Of a DNA stretch of 64,000 bases, positions 45,624 through 54,953 are shown piece after piece. This stretch comes from Evansella sp. AB-P1. Its GTDB lineage: Bacteria > Bacillota > Bacilli > Bacillales > Salisediminibacteriaceae. The translations under genes were made by a program, and so were the position numbers. Numbering within the stretch: the stretch's first letter is position 1; the number at the start of each line of letters is the position of its first letter. The notes under the pieces were generated by a model. The model searched no databases and was not told the origin of the DNA. It saw nothing but the letters and a program-made list of their open reading frames with translations. The stretch lies in contig NZ_JARUKY010000019.1 in assembly GCF_029688925.1 (NCBI RefSeq), positions 1-64,000 on the forward strand, written 5' to 3'.

Positions 45624-45932
45624 ATGACTCTTCATGAGAAAAAGAAAACCAAGGCAGAACGGACAAAAGAACGTGAAATTATTGGACAATATCATCAAAA
45701 AGTCACGGAAGATGCCCTTGATCCACTTTATCAACGTTTTATCGAATGGAAAAATGGTGAACTACCATACTATGAATTAACAGAACACATCCATGAATTT
45801 CATAAGCTCAACCGAAAGATATGGACAAAATTTAATTATAATCCAGATGATAGTTTACTTGTTTTTGAAGAAAAAAAAGAGTTAAGATTACTAACAGAAG
45901 AGGAAAAAGAAGAATTCAAGTTTTTTCTGTAA
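45624..45932 (+). CDS. small charged protein of unknown function
   Basis: 102 aa, highly charged and helical (KKKTKAERTKEREIIGQYHQ ... FIEWKNGELPYYELTEHIHE). I recall similar Bacillus/Paenibacillus hypothetical proteins with the WKNGELPY..L.E.IH.FH pattern but no assigned function. GAGGAGGGGGGGAG lies before ATG 45624. A REP-like left end starts 7 nt after the stop. Probably cytoplasmic. Confidence 0.75.
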   Translation: MTLHEKKKTKAERTKEREIIGQYHQKVTEDALDPLYQRFIEWKNGELPYYELTEHIHEFHKLNRKIWTKFNYNPDDSLLVFEEKKELRLLTEEEKEEFKFFL

Positions 45933-45938
45933 AATCAT

Positions 45939-46322
45939 AGGGACGGTTCTACTGATGCATTTGTCCAACAATAAAGCAACCAGATCTCTTTTTTTCCCCT
46001 AATAAATCCAGCCTGGATGAGGGGAACGACTCCGTCTGCAGTTGACATTCGCTAACCGCAGTTCGCAGTTCAACGCTACAATCTGGCGCTATTTGTTTTA
46101 ACATTACTTCAAGTAAATTTAAATAATTATCTTCTGAAGTTGATTTCTCTCATATGAGGAAGAACAGGGCTCAAAAGAACCTTAATACAAGATAAATCAA
46201 CACAAAATTTATTGAGCCCCAATGTTATGAAACGGCGTTAGTTAGTTAGCAGATTCATAACATTAGAGGCTAGTTTATACATTTATAGTGGTCGACTTGA
46301 ATCACGAGAACCGTCCCTATGA
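45939..46322. repeat. REP-pair element, degenerate interior
   Basis: Left end AGGGACGGTTCTACTGATGC (from 45939), right end GAATCACGAGAACCGTCCCT (46299-46318). Inside is a decayed copy of the CCAGCCT..GACTCCGT core near 46010-46040. No gene in the interval. Confidence 0.8.
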
Positions 46323-46349
46323 ATCTAATTGTTAAAAGGTGGGAGTACT

Positions 46350-46631
46350 TTGAATACATCGGATATTGATAAATTAGTGATGAAACTTCATGGTGAGAAA
46401 GTTCGAGCATTACGGAAAGAAAAGGGACTGAGTTTAGAAGAATTAGCTCATCGCGCTTCCATTTCTACTTCTTTTCTAGATGAAGTAGAACGTGGAAAGA
46501 AAGATCTAACAATCATAAGCCTGTTATTAATAGCATTTGGACTTGATCTCGATGACCCCTCTATAATCTACTCAGAATCTAAAAAAGTAATATCAGAATA
46601 CCTAAGTGAAAGTAAAGAAGAAGCAAAGTAA
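46350..46631 (+). CDS. XRE-type helix-turn-helix protein
   Basis: 93 aa. A complete HTH_3 domain: VRALRKEKGLSLEELAHRAS, ISTSFLDEVERGKKDLTIIS, LLLIAFGLDLD. The start is TTG 46350, with AAGGTGGGAG upstream; the longer frame has no better site. The short C-terminal helix (YLSESKEEAK) could mediate dimerisation. It probably regulates a nearby gene, perhaps itself. It lies between REP elements: a right end 28 nt upstream and a left end 6 nt after its stop. Confidence 0.85.
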   Translation: MNTSDIDKLVMKLHGEKVRALRKEKGLSLEELAHRASISTSFLDEVERGKKDLTIISLLLIAFGLDLDDPSIIYSESKKVISEYLSESKEEAK

Positions 46632-46636
46632 AATCA

Positions 46637-46850
46637 CAGGGACGGTTCTTGCGATGCATCCACACCAATAATTAATGCAACAAACCTTTGCAAATTTGAA
46701 GTAAAGCCAGCCTCGATGTAGGACTACGTTAGCATTTCAGTCATACAATCAGGCTGGCTATTTATATGAACATTACTATTTCAAAATTTCAGTCGTTATC
46801 CTAAACTTGTTGGTCCTTATATGAATAAATGACTCACTCGAACCGTCCCA
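46637..46850. repeat. complete REP-pair element with AAAGCCAGCC hairpin
   Basis: Left end AGGGACGGTTCTTGCGATGC, interior hairpin AAAGCCAGCCT..AGGCTGGCTATT (46703-46763) with the conserved CGTTAGCA in its loop, right end GACTCACTCGAACCGTCCC. About 214 bp. A clear example of the consensus element. Confidence 0.88.
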
Positions 46851-47244
46851 ATTTTTCCCCAAACATAGGCAAACAGTATAAACAGGGATCCGTCCCCCTT
46901 TTCCGTTTGCTTTCGAACCCTGTGTGACATTATAAATATCAGGGTTTATAATATTTGTAAGAACCTTCAGCTATGAAAGACTACATTTGTGACTAAGATA
47001 TAAATAAAGCGCGGTTTTTCAAATGGCTGAATGGAAAGAAGTTCGTAGGAGACAACGGTTTGCAAATTTCGAGAAGTCCATTTACTGTAAAAAAGATATT
47101 AAGCCCAAGAAATAACGAAGAATTGAAGAGAGCTGGAGTTATTTAATTTTTATAAATAACATTTGAACTTGCCTGGAAGGACCTGAAGGATAATAGTGGA
47201 CAAACCTTCAAAATCTAAACGAAAGAGAGAGAGGAGTTTATTCG
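46851..47244. other. intergenic region with a 30-codon frame
   Basis: A 30-codon frame from ATG 47023 to TAA 47115 (MAEWKEVRRRQRFANFEKSI) has no ribosome binding site and may be a fragment. Nothing else recognised. Confidence 0.4.
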
Positions 47245-47445
47245 ATGCAAAAAGACGAATTAGCAGAGAAAAGGTGGTTGGCGTTTCCAAATGAAATAAG
47301 AAAGAAATTAGAAGAGAATGTTTTTTGTTCCCGTTGTGGTGTTACGACAATTATTGATTATACTGTCTATTCTTCGGATTTTAACATTCTTCTAAAAGGG
47401 CGCTGCAAAGAATGCAACGGAGAAGTTGCTAGACTAATTGACTAA
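47245..47445 (+). CDS. small zinc-ribbon protein
   Basis: 66 aa with CSRCG..CKECN, a single CxxC..CxxC zinc ribbon, and a helical N-terminus (AEKRWLAFPNEIRKKLEEN). It may bind nucleic acid or protein. GAGAGAGGAG precedes ATG 47245. A terminator follows at 47523-47564. Family not named with confidence. Confidence 0.75.
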   Translation: MQKDELAEKRWLAFPNEIRKKLEENVFCSRCGVTTIIDYTVYSSDFNILLKGRCKECNGEVARLID

Positions 47446-47522
47446 TGATCCTTGCTTTTGAGAAAAACTTGAGGTACTACTGAATAATGAGAATCATTGA
47501 ATTTGGATTTTCCTAAATACGT

Positions 47523-47564
47523 AATAGCCTCCATTTTAAGTAGTAGCTTAGCAATGGAGGCTAT
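47523..47564 (+). terminator. terminator hairpin related to the composite-element hairpin
   Basis: AATAGCCTCCATT (47523-47535) pairs with AATGGAGGCTATT (47552-47564), followed by T-rich sequence. The loop holds AGCTTAGCA, like the REP-element hairpins, and a REP right end begins 14 nt downstream, so it may be the remains of such an element. Confidence 0.75.
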
Positions 47565-47577
47565 TTTATTCATTAAT

Positions 47578-47606
47578 GGATTCAGAAGAACCGTCCCCAC
47601 GAGTCC
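47578..47606. repeat. REP-like repeat, right-end form
   Basis: GGATTCAGAAGAACCGTCCC followed by CACGAGTCC, 2 nt from the stop of the DUF3887 lipoprotein gene. Confidence 0.85.
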
Positions 47607-47608
47607 AC

Positions 47609-48025
47609 CTACATCCTCGGGTTTATATGAAAGCCTACTATTTCTTCCCCTTCGTTAAAGGCTACGGTAAAGGTTACTTCATCCGCTTCAAAGAGACCGT
47701 CAACAAGTACAACTTCGTATTCGTCCTCTGTTGCTTCTATTCGACTATATTCATACTCAAGCAACTGCCCTAGCTGGTCAACAACCGAAACCCAGATTTC
47801 TTCCAACCCTTCTGACGAAAGCTCCATTGTCATCCGTTCATCAAATTTATCCACAGCATCCTCATAATTCCCATCCACTAAATCACCAACAAACTCCTCT
47901 GCAATCAATCCGATAGCTGGGACGTCTCCCCCGTTTGCATCACTTCCTTCACTTCCATCATCACCACAAGCTCCCAAAAACAACAGCGTCAACACCGAAA
48001 CAAGCATTAAAGTTAATTTCCCCAT
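47609..48025 (-). CDS. DUF3887-domain lipoprotein
   Basis: 138 aa. Signal peptide MGKLTLMLVSVLTLLFLGA with lipobox Cys, an acidic Gly/Ser linker, then a DUF3887 domain (AEEFVGDLVDGNYEDAVDKF ... VEFT-type beta sheet ... IVGFHINP). DUF3887 is a cystatin/NTF2-like fold often fused to secreted hydrolases. The next gene upstream carries the same domain fused to an alpha/beta hydrolase, so this is a free-standing paralog of its N-terminal module. The start is ATG 48025 (M of MGKLTL); the longer frame spoils the signal peptide. Confidence 0.88.
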   Translation of the reverse strand: MGKLTLMLVSVLTLLFLGACGDDGSEGSDANGGDVPAIGLIAEEFVGDLVDGNYEDAVDKFDERMTMELSSEGLEEIWVSVVDQLGQLLEYEYSRIEATEDEYEVVLVDGLFEADEVTFTVAFNEGEEIVGFHINPRM

Positions 48026-48147
48026 ATGATCTACTTCCCTTCTTTCCTTTTTTGAAAAAAGTACCACCAATTACTTAAACCTTTTTTCCCAGCAAAAAAA
48101 TATAGACTCCATCATGCTACAACAACAAGCAGCAGCCTTTCGGAAAA

Positions 48148-48214
48148 CGACTCGCGAGAACCGTCCCTCCGAACCTTATGGTGTTGCTCGACTCACGAGA
48201 ACCGTCCCCACGCA
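48148..48214. repeat. two tandem REP-like right ends
   Basis: CGACTCGCGAGAACCGTCCC (48148-48167) and CGACTCACGAGAACCGTCCC (48189-48208) stand in the same orientation 41 nt apart, without a left end between them. Confidence 0.85.
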
Positions 48215-48255
48215 CCACGCACGAACCACCCAAACCACACATAGCCCACCGCAAA

Positions 48256-49611
48256 TCACCTAATCCAACTTGCTATGTCGTTTATGACGTCCTCGTCCAC
48301 CAATGCTGGATGTTCGTATTCCTTCAACGTCCCTTTGTCAGGTCCCTCATAGGAAATAAAAAAGTGGTTCAATCCCGGGTAACTTTTTAATGTGGCCTGA
48401 TCATGATCCGCCAACAGCTCTTCCCACTTGGCAAAATCCGGGTCCGTGTACACTTGAAAATCATCCTCCCCATGTAAAACGAAAATCGGGCGACTATATT
48501 CAGTCAAATACTCCTCCATATCAAAACCATCCATGTCCAAAAAATAATATACTGACTGACCAAAAATAGTCTCTTGCAACGCCTCATCCTCGGTCATTTC
48601 CGTCAACCGTTGTGCCTTATTCATCTCCTCCTCAACCTGTCTTTCATACTCCGCCTTCGCTACCTCATCAAAATCTTCCATTTCAATAAACGCTATATTC
48701 TGATCATAAATAATTTCCCATAACGGACGAGGTGACCCACCAAGAATGATAAGACCTGCGAAATCGCCCCCTGCTGCATCAATCCTTGGAGCAAGCATGC
48801 CACCTAAGCTATGACCGGCAACATATATTTTTTCCGAATCAATCCGATCGTCCCCTCTCAACAACTCCGCAGCCAAAACAGCGTCCTCCACCGTCTCCTC
48901 CATAACCGTCAGACCCTCCATTAACGCCATCTCACTCCTATACGTGTAGGTCCGTTTATCATAACGAAGAACAGCAATCCCCTGCTCAGCCAGTCCCCAC
49001 GCAATATCACGAAACGGCCGATAAGCGTACAGCGCCTCATCCCGATCACTCGGACCCGACCCATGCACAAGAACAACGGCCGGAACCTCACCAGTTGCAC
49101 CCTCAGGCAACGTCAACGTACCACCTAGTTCAAACTCCGACCCTTCACCAATGATCACATCCTCCTCCGAAACATTCGAAGGAAACGACCGATTAGCATA
49201 GCCCATCCCCAAATGAAAACCAGCCAATCTATCTCCATCATTGAATGTGAACCTCATCGGAAAAACAACACGATCGTACTCCAAAGTCGCTTCAGCAACA
49301 TGATAGGAACTACCTTGTTGGAAAAAATCGATGGAACGTACTTTTACAAAGTCCCCTATTCCCCTTGTTTTCTGCTCCCACACAACTTGTATTTCCTCTA
49401 TAGATAGGCTGTCCTCTAACTCCTCACTAAAATAAGACTCCCGTACCTCTCCATAGTCCCCCTCCACTAATAGGCCGATAATACTCTCCGTAACCACTTC
49501 CACACCATCTTCATTCTCATTACTCTCATTAGAACCAGCACAAGCACCCAATACCAAAAATGAGAAAATCAACACAACCAAACTTATACAACGATTACCA
49601 TAACTCAACAT
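48256..49611 (-). CDS. DUF3887-alpha/beta hydrolase lipoprotein
   Basis: 451 aa. Signal peptide with lipobox (FLVLGAC), a DUF3887 domain (about 35-135), then an alpha/beta hydrolase: HGSGPSDRDE oxyanion loop, nucleophile GHSLGG, acid HGEDDF and His in GLNHFF, all present. It is an extracytoplasmic, membrane-tethered esterase or acylhydrolase of the type paired with DUF3887 in Bacilli; substrate unknown. GGGAG precedes two adjacent ATGs; I use 49611. It lies downstream of a 108-aa gene on the same strand and upstream of a paralogous DUF3887 lipoprotein. Confidence 0.9.
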   Translation of the reverse strand: MLSYGNRCISLVVLIFSFLVLGACAGSNESNENEDGVEVVTESIIGLLVEGDYGEVRESYFSEELEDSLSIEEIQVVWEQKTRGIGDFVKVRSIDFFQQGSSYHVAEATLEYDRVVFPMRFTFNDGDRLAGFHLGMGYANRSFPSNVSEEDVIIGEGSEFELGGTLTLPEGATGEVPAVVLVHGSGPSDRDEALYAYRPFRDIAWGLAEQGIAVLRYDKRTYTYRSEMALMEGLTVMEETVEDAVLAAELLRGDDRIDSEKIYVAGHSLGGMLAPRIDAAGGDFAGLIILGGSPRPLWEIIYDQNIAFIEMEDFDEVAKAEYERQVEEEMNKAQRLTEMTEDEALQETIFGQSVYYFLDMDGFDMEEYLTEYSRPIFVLHGEDDFQVYTDPDFAKWEELLADHDQATLKSYPGLNHFFISYEGPDKGTLKEYEHPALVDEDVINDIASWIR

Positions 49612-49627
49612 CATGACTCCCTTCTCA

Positions 49628-49661
49628 GGTGGGACATGGGGGACAGGGACCTTGTCCCACC
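49628..49661. repeat. GGTGGGACA/TGTCCCACC hairpin
   Basis: Perfect 9-bp arms, 49628-49636 and 49653-49661, with GGGGGACAGGGACCT in the loop region. Member of the second hairpin family in the window. It sits between two minus-strand genes. Confidence 0.8.
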
Positions 49662-49670
49662 CGTTCACTC

Positions 49671-49997
49671 TCACCCAAGGAATATTTCAATAAACACAAC
49701 TTCATCTTCCGTTAACCGATATTGCTCCATTACTTTCCTTATTTTTTCAGTTGGAGATACGGACTCATCTTCTAATAGAATACACACATAATTTCCGTTA
49801 ATGACATAATGAGTTTCCGTATTAGGATCATTAAATTCGACACCATCTGCATCACTGTCAAAACAGTAATGATCAGCTATGTAAAAATAGGTTTTTTGCG
49901 GTGTAAAATGAATAAGCACATTTATTACTGTATCATCTCCATTTATCTCTAATCCACCACTAAATTCACTGAGCTTCTTAAATAATTTATTTACCAT
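49671..49997 (-). CDS. hypothetical small protein
   Basis: 108 aa, acidic, cytoplasmic, with an alpha/beta composition (DDTVINVLIHFTPQKTYFYI, then a helical EKIRKVMEQYRLTEDEVVFI end). No family recognised. GGAGGG lies 5 nt before ATG 49997. It precedes the hydrolase gene on the same strand, with a hairpin between, so cotranscription is doubtful. Confidence 0.7.
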   Translation of the reverse strand: MVNKLFKKLSEFSGGLEINGDDTVINVLIHFTPQKTYFYIADHYCFDSDADGVEFNDPNTETHYVINGNYVCILLEDESVSPTEKIRKVMEQYRLTEDEVVFIEIFLG

Positions 49998-50126
49998 TGA
50001 TATCCCTCCACCTATCTAAAAATAAATAATTAAAAGAATTTCACTAATACTACCCAAAAATATTTACGTATAACCATCCAAAAGGTTACAGTTCATAGGG
50101 AATTCGTGTGTAATTCGTGTGCAATT

Positions 50127-50656
50127 CGTGGGGACGGTTCTTCCGATGCATTTCACCGTCCAATAATAAAGCAACGAAACTTCATTTGAAATCGAAATAA
50201 AGCCAGCCTTAATGTAGGAAGGACTCCGTTAGCATACGCAGTTCAGTCCCTACACTTAGGCTGGCTATTTGTTTTAACATTACTTCTAATAAATGTGCGT
50301 AATTATCTTCAGAAGCTGATTTCCCTAATATGTGTAGCAGGACTCAAACGAATCTCAATCTAGGGCACTAAAAAAGTAGCTATTTTGAAAAATGATGTTT
50401 TTTAGGAGGTCAAAAATATATCCCTACCATCAAAACGTCGCTTAGAATCGATTCTGGAACCCCGTTTATTAAAATTTTATTTTCCCTTTATAAAAGATAG
50501 GCTTTTTCAGTGACCTCACCTCAATCCGTAGGTAAGCCATCAATAATTTCCTAAGCCACCATTGTAATGAAGCTGCGTTAGCAGTTTCGTAACAATGGTG
50601 GCTATTTATAACAAATAAATATGTGAGACGACTCGTGAGAACCGTCCCCACGAGTC
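50127..50656. repeat. large REP-pair element with two hairpins
   Basis: Left end GTGGGGACGGTTCTTCCGAT. First hairpin AGCCAGCCT..AGGCTGGCT (50201-50266), second hairpin AGCCACCATTG..CAATGGTGGCT (about 50554-50604). The right end is a perfect stem: GACTCGTG (50630-50637) with CACGAGTC (50649-50656) around AGAACCGTCCC. It looks like two elements fused or one nested in another. No gene inside. Confidence 0.85.
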
Positions 50657-50668
50657 ACCGTGAGGACT

Positions 50669-51424
50669 CTAAAATCTCCAAAGCATTTGATTCATTTGGT
50701 ATAAGAAGCTTTCTCCAATAATCAAAAGAACAATAGCTAAAGCTAAGTAAACAATAAATGCTCCATAGATTGGATCGACTCGAGTTGCCTTTTCATCCTT
50801 TTTCAAAGAATAAAGGGTTAAAGCTATTGTTACAATAAATGATAATAGTCCAAATGATATGAAATACATACTAAAACTTACTGCCTTTATGATTGCAAAA
50901 ACAAATGCTCCTAAAAAGAAACAAATCGATACAATATTGTAGGCTCCAAACTTAGCCACCACATCAAAAAATGTTAATGAAGATTGATTAAAGAATTTTG
51001 TAACCGCAAAGATAACGAAACTAGTAATAGTAATAAAAATGAGTATGTAAAAGAATGGGCTTACTACTGTATCAAAAAACGATACATTTACAAATTGACC
51101 AAATTGCACCTTAATATGAGTGAAAACAATGAGTGGTAAAAATATAGATAACAACACTAAAGTAATACTACCATTTAAAAAATCAGATTTAACAACAGAG
51201 TTAACTTTACTAGTAGGAGATTTCAACATCTCCACAAAAAATTTCCAGTAATTCATACTTCCCGTTTTTACCTTCTCAATATACGGGTTAGGTTCCCCAC
51301 TTTTTTGTTCAGTTTCTTGTGCAGTTGCCGCAACCTCATCTGAACTTTCATTTAAACTACAACCACATTTCAAACAAAAATTTGCACCCTCTTCAACTAA
51401 ATTTCCACACTTAGGACAATCCAT
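50669..51424 (-). CDS. zinc-ribbon YIP1-like membrane protein
   Basis: 251 aa. The N-terminal zinc ribbon MDCPKCGNLVEEGANFCLKC is followed by a linker and five or six hydrophobic helices (about 85-245) of YIP1/DUF-type membrane architecture. Such zinc-ribbon membrane proteins occur in clusters with lipoproteins of unknown function in Firmicutes. GGGAGAGG precedes ATG 51424. It lies 204 nt downstream of the NPCBM lipoprotein gene on the same strand, separated by a hairpin at 51574-51598. Confidence 0.8.
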   Translation of the reverse strand: MDCPKCGNLVEEGANFCLKCGCSLNESSDEVAATAQETEQKSGEPNPYIEKVKTGSMNYWKFFVEMLKSPTSKVNSVVKSDFLNGSITLVLLSIFLPLIVFTHIKVQFGQFVNVSFFDTVVSPFFYILIFITITSFVIFAVTKFFNQSSLTFFDVVAKFGAYNIVSICFFLGAFVFAIIKAVSFSMYFISFGLLSFIVTIALTLYSLKKDEKATRVDPIYGAFIVYLALAIVLLIIGESFLYQMNQMLWRF

Positions 51425-51573
51425 CGTGCATCCTCTCCCTTTCTCTTATAAAATGAAATGTAACAAATCTCTTTTGCGGTGAGTTAGTTATTCTAGTAAA
51501 AAGATAGCCATACTCCATAATCAAAAAGTATATCAATAATTCGCCAGTTCAACCTCGTTTTTTCAAAAGTAGC

Positions 51574-51598
51574 TGGGACAAGAAGAACCCTTGTCCCA
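51574..51598. terminator. TGGGACAAG/CTTGTCCCA hairpin
   Basis: Perfect 9-bp arms, 51574-51582 and 51590-51598, between two minus-strand genes. Same GGGACA family as at 45427, 49628 and 54954. No T run on the minus strand is obvious. Confidence 0.6.
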
Positions 51599-51627
51599 CG
51601 TAAAACTAGAAATTGTACTCTTATCCT

Positions 51628-53454
51628 TTATTGGAATTCTGGTTTTTCAAAAATTATATTATGTCTTCCTTCTGATCCTCTTCGTTGATTAAATGTGATT
51701 GTTAGTTCACGGACACCAGACACATCTAACTCTAACGAATAGGCAGAATGGTCCTCTTCCACATCCAATGTATAAAGGATATCCCCTTCTTCGTTTTTGA
51801 ACACTATCTCCGTTGACCCATTATCCACTCCATGTGTACCATGTTGAACATGAACGATTGTTTCAAAGGTTTCAAATCTATCCATTAAATCAAACTTATA
51901 ATCATTGCCACTGTAAAATGCTCCTCTACGAAAAATAACAGATGCAGCATCTACAAGCTCCCCAGATTGATTAATAAGATCTTTTTCATTTCTTGAATCG
52001 TAATAAGCTTCATAATCAGAAGAAACATCTTTATTTATATCATTCAAATTTACTGGACCATCACCTGTGTATTTTTCACCAGTAATAAGATTGATCCATC
52101 CTAATTGTTCAAACATAGCAAGCCCTATATATGTATGAAACTCTGTCACAGGACTATTTAAATTGTGCACTAACTCAAAGGATCTTGTTGTACCTTCAAA
52201 CAACTCAATTTCATTTGGACCCCAAAAACCATGACTATTGATACGACTCACCTCACCAGATTTCGGTAAATGAATATAAGAATATTGATTCACAGTCACA
52301 TCATTGTGAGGTATTATTTCACCAGTGATTTCAATCTTATAATCCTCTACAAAAAAACGATCAATATGAACGTCATAATCATCTGTTTCATATACCCATT
52401 CCGGACGGTGAAGAGCTTTAATTGACCTGACTCCAGGTATTGTAACAAGATTTGTTTCATCTATACCATCAAATGATAGATTAAATGGATCCTCTTGTAC
52501 GGAAGGAATCTCTACATTAATTCTCGAAATATCCTCATAAGTACGATCATTTACTCGAAAACTTATTTTTTGTAATGTTTTGTTATCATATTTCCTAACA
52601 GATGAACTTGAAGCACTTGCAGTTTGACCATCGGAAAAAATTAAGTAAGGATTTACATTCATAAGTCCAGCTTGCAGTGCGTAATCATCATTATAAAAAA
52701 TATACAGATCAAAACCAGAGTCTGTCTTCATAATCCCTTCCGTCTCAATTGTCCCACGTTCACTTTCCAATATAACTTTATTCCAGTTCACAGCTACTTC
52801 AGGAAAAAATACATACCTGCTTTTAAGTTCCTCAACTTGGTCCACAAGAGAAACTACCGTATGCTCTGAAACATAGTCAGGCAAAACATTATGGAAGCCA
52901 TTCAATTGGTCTAAATATTGATCTGCCATAGCAAGATTTTCCTCAGCAATAGCCGTATTGATTTGTTCCGAATAAAAAGTAATGACATTATTATTAATCA
53001 TATCTTCTACAGATGATTTCATATCAGCTAATTCTTTGTACATGTCCAAATGAGTTAACTCACCAAATTGCGCCATTGTTCCATCTAATTGCTGTAGTAA
53101 TTGTCGATAAACTTGTGCTTCCACATTTCCATCCATTGTACTGTACAAATGAAGGGATTCATTATACCCTTCCTCTAACACCGAAATTCTCTGTAGCATA
53201 TTTACAGCTTCCGCACGAAGGCTGTTGGTAATCGCTATTCTACCTGTCTCATAATCATCTCCAGGCAATATTTCATCTATTATTTGATCATAAATCTCTA
53301 TTGCTTCAGAAAAATTCATGTTATTCATTAACTCGTTACCTTCTGCTAGCTTCTCGTGATATGTAGCTGTTGCACTTGCAGAGCAACCTGCAGCAATTGC
53401 TATTATAATGAAGGAATAAAATATAATACTTATTTTTTTACGCACTAATTTCAC
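51628..53454 (-). CDS. large lipoprotein with NPCBM-type C-terminal domain
   Basis: 608 aa. Signal peptide and lipobox (IAAGC), a helical TPR-like N-terminal region (YHEKLAEGNELMNNMNFSEA, about 30-200), central beta-rich domains, and at the C-terminus (about 490-608) an NPCBM/NEW2-like beta sandwich (VIFRRGAFYSGNDYKFDLMD ... LDVSGVRELTITF). NPCBM domains are normally carbohydrate-binding. It is presumably exposed on the cell surface. It overlaps the upstream DUF3153-like lipoprotein gene by 17 nt, so the two are translationally coupled and probably form one surface complex. Confidence 0.82.
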   Translation of the reverse strand: MKLVRKKISIIFYSFIIIAIAAGCSASATATYHEKLAEGNELMNNMNFSEAIEIYDQIIDEILPGDDYETGRIAITNSLRAEAVNMLQRISVLEEGYNESLHLYSTMDGNVEAQVYRQLLQQLDGTMAQFGELTHLDMYKELADMKSSVEDMINNNVITFYSEQINTAIAEENLAMADQYLDQLNGFHNVLPDYVSEHTVVSLVDQVEELKSRYVFFPEVAVNWNKVILESERGTIETEGIMKTDSGFDLYIFYNDDYALQAGLMNVNPYLIFSDGQTASASSSSVRKYDNKTLQKISFRVNDRTYEDISRINVEIPSVQEDPFNLSFDGIDETNLVTIPGVRSIKALHRPEWVYETDDYDVHIDRFFVEDYKIEITGEIIPHNDVTVNQYSYIHLPKSGEVSRINSHGFWGPNEIELFEGTTRSFELVHNLNSPVTEFHTYIGLAMFEQLGWINLITGEKYTGDGPVNLNDINKDVSSDYEAYYDSRNEKDLINQSGELVDAASVIFRRGAFYSGNDYKFDLMDRFETFETIVHVQHGTHGVDNGSTEIVFKNEEGDILYTLDVEEDHSAYSLELDVSGVRELTITFNQRRGSEGRHNIIFEKPEFQ

Positions 53455-54100
53455 CCTCTTCCTCTTTTGTCTCTGTGGATGTCTGCTTTTTCTTCATGTA
53501 AAAATATCCGCCAGCTCCACCTGCAATTAATATCAATAATCCAATCCATACTATAGCCATAGAAGAATTAGTCTCGTAAACAATAATAATTTCACCTGAA
53601 TAAGATACTTCTACAACATCTGAATCTGTTAAAACCACATTCGAAGAGTGAGCAATAACATTACCTGGCAAATGAATAATTGTTTCATCAGACTCTAGTA
53701 AACCACTAGGTGCTCTTAATGCTAATCCTTCCATTGTTTCAGACCACTCTAGATCTTCATCAACCTGAATCAAGCCATCTAAATTTTGACCAGCTACAAC
53801 ATAGTCTGCCACAGGGACAATATAAGCTCGATCATCCAAGTCACTTATATTAGAAAAAGAAAAGGTTACTTCAATTTCCTCATTATTGGATCTAACCCTT
53901 AGTCCATTAACTTCGTCCCCCAGCTCTCTTTCAATCTCTCGTTCAATATCTTCTGCGCTAAAAAAACCTGTTTGTGGTATAACTTGTTTAACCTCTCCAG
54001 AACCATCCTTGTTAATATCAATGATCGCCTGACCACAGCCCGATATAACTAACATGGCCACAACCATTACACCAATAAAAATAACCTTTTTAAAATTCAA
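53438..54100 (-). CDS. LppM-like (DUF3153) membrane lipoprotein
   Basis: 220 aa. The start is TTG 54100, 9 nt after GAGGAGGAG. A lipobox signal peptide (VISGC), then GQAIIDINKDGSGEVKQVIP, the opening of DUF3153/LppM domains, a beta-rich body, and a C-terminal transmembrane helix (IVWIGLLILIAGGAGGYFYM) with a charged tail. The mature protein is thus tethered at both ends. It overlaps the next gene, and no terminator separates it from that gene. Confidence 0.82.
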   Translation of the reverse strand: MNFKKVIFIGVMVVAMLVISGCGQAIIDINKDGSGEVKQVIPQTGFFSAEDIEREIERELGDEVNGLRVRSNNEEIEVTFSFSNISDLDDRAYIVPVADYVVAGQNLDGLIQVDEDLEWSETMEGLALRAPSGLLESDETIIHLPGNVIAHSSNVVLTDSDVVEVSYSGEIIIVYETNSSMAIVWIGLLILIAGGAGGYFYMKKKQTSTETKEEEGEISA

Positions 54101-54357
54101 TCTTTCCCACTCCTCCTCAATAAATTTAGTTAGTCCATTTCAAACCATATGTACGTAACTTGCATATTCCTTTATTGCATGTATCTTGGCTAAAAATAAG
54201 ATGAAAAGGAACTTGGTTCAAATGACCTGATCCAAAGGTTCCTTATTCGACCTTTTTCCGCAACATGTACCATTATAGCATCGGATATTTATATCGAACA
54301 CGCATTTTTTGTCGAAATCATAGGACTTATGTACTTTCCCACAACACACAGGGAATT

Positions 54358-54588
54358 CATGGGGACGGTTCTACTGATGCGAATATGAACATACACATCG
54401 ACACTAAAACAGCAATATGTCGATACTGCAATTCTGTTCCGTCAGGTATACATTTTCTGAATAGTAAAGCCAGCGTTGTTGTGAAGGTGGCGTCAGCAAC
54501 TTCACAATAACACTGGCTTTTTTTTCACGCTTCATAGATTTATAGAAGCGATCGATAATGAGACTCAAGCGAACCGTCCCTACGAGTC
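54358..54588. repeat. complete REP-pair element with long hairpin
   Basis: Left end ATGGGGACGGTTCTACTGAT. Interior hairpin AAAGCCAGCGTTGTTGTGAA (from 54466) with its complement ending at 54520, followed by eight T; loop GGTGGCGTCAGCA. Right end GACTCAAGCGAACCGTCCCT. The TGA stop of the gene remnant to its right is formed at its edge. 54101-54357 upstream shows no gene. Confidence 0.88.
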
Positions 54589-54950
54589 AACAAGAGTCAA
54601 TGGTCAAGTTGGCAATATCATTCTTTTCAAACTCCTTTTCATACTTCTTCATTGCTTCCATCACTAAATCAACGTATTCCCCATAAGGTAAGTCTGACTC
54701 TAATTTATTCACATCCCTTGTTGCCAAACGGGTTCTAAGCGTCTCCCCAAAAACCGCTTATCATTTTCATCAATAATCGGTTGCACAAATTCATCAAATT
54801 TAAGTGTTGGCAAATATCTATTTAATGACTTATCGTACTCTATCAAATCATCATATCCAAAATCCTTTGCAAATGAATAAATATAATCACAGAGTTCATC
54901 GTACTTCTTATGCCTTTCCTCTATTATTCCAAAAAGAAGCGGCAAAAAAA
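54587..54950 (-). pseudogene. gene remnant, truncated at both ends and frameshifted
   Basis: Two reading frames join across a one-base slip in the run TTTTTGGGG near 54747. The first encodes RHKKYDELCDYIYSFAKDFG and on to NDKRFL; the second continues with ETLRTRLATRDVNKLESDLP to a TGA at 54587. The continuous product would be about 115 residues of an unrecognised cytoplasmic protein. The 5' part is replaced by a GGGACA hairpin and a REP right end; the 3' stop lies on a REP edge. Not functional as it stands. Confidence 0.65.
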
Positions 54951-54953
54951 AGA

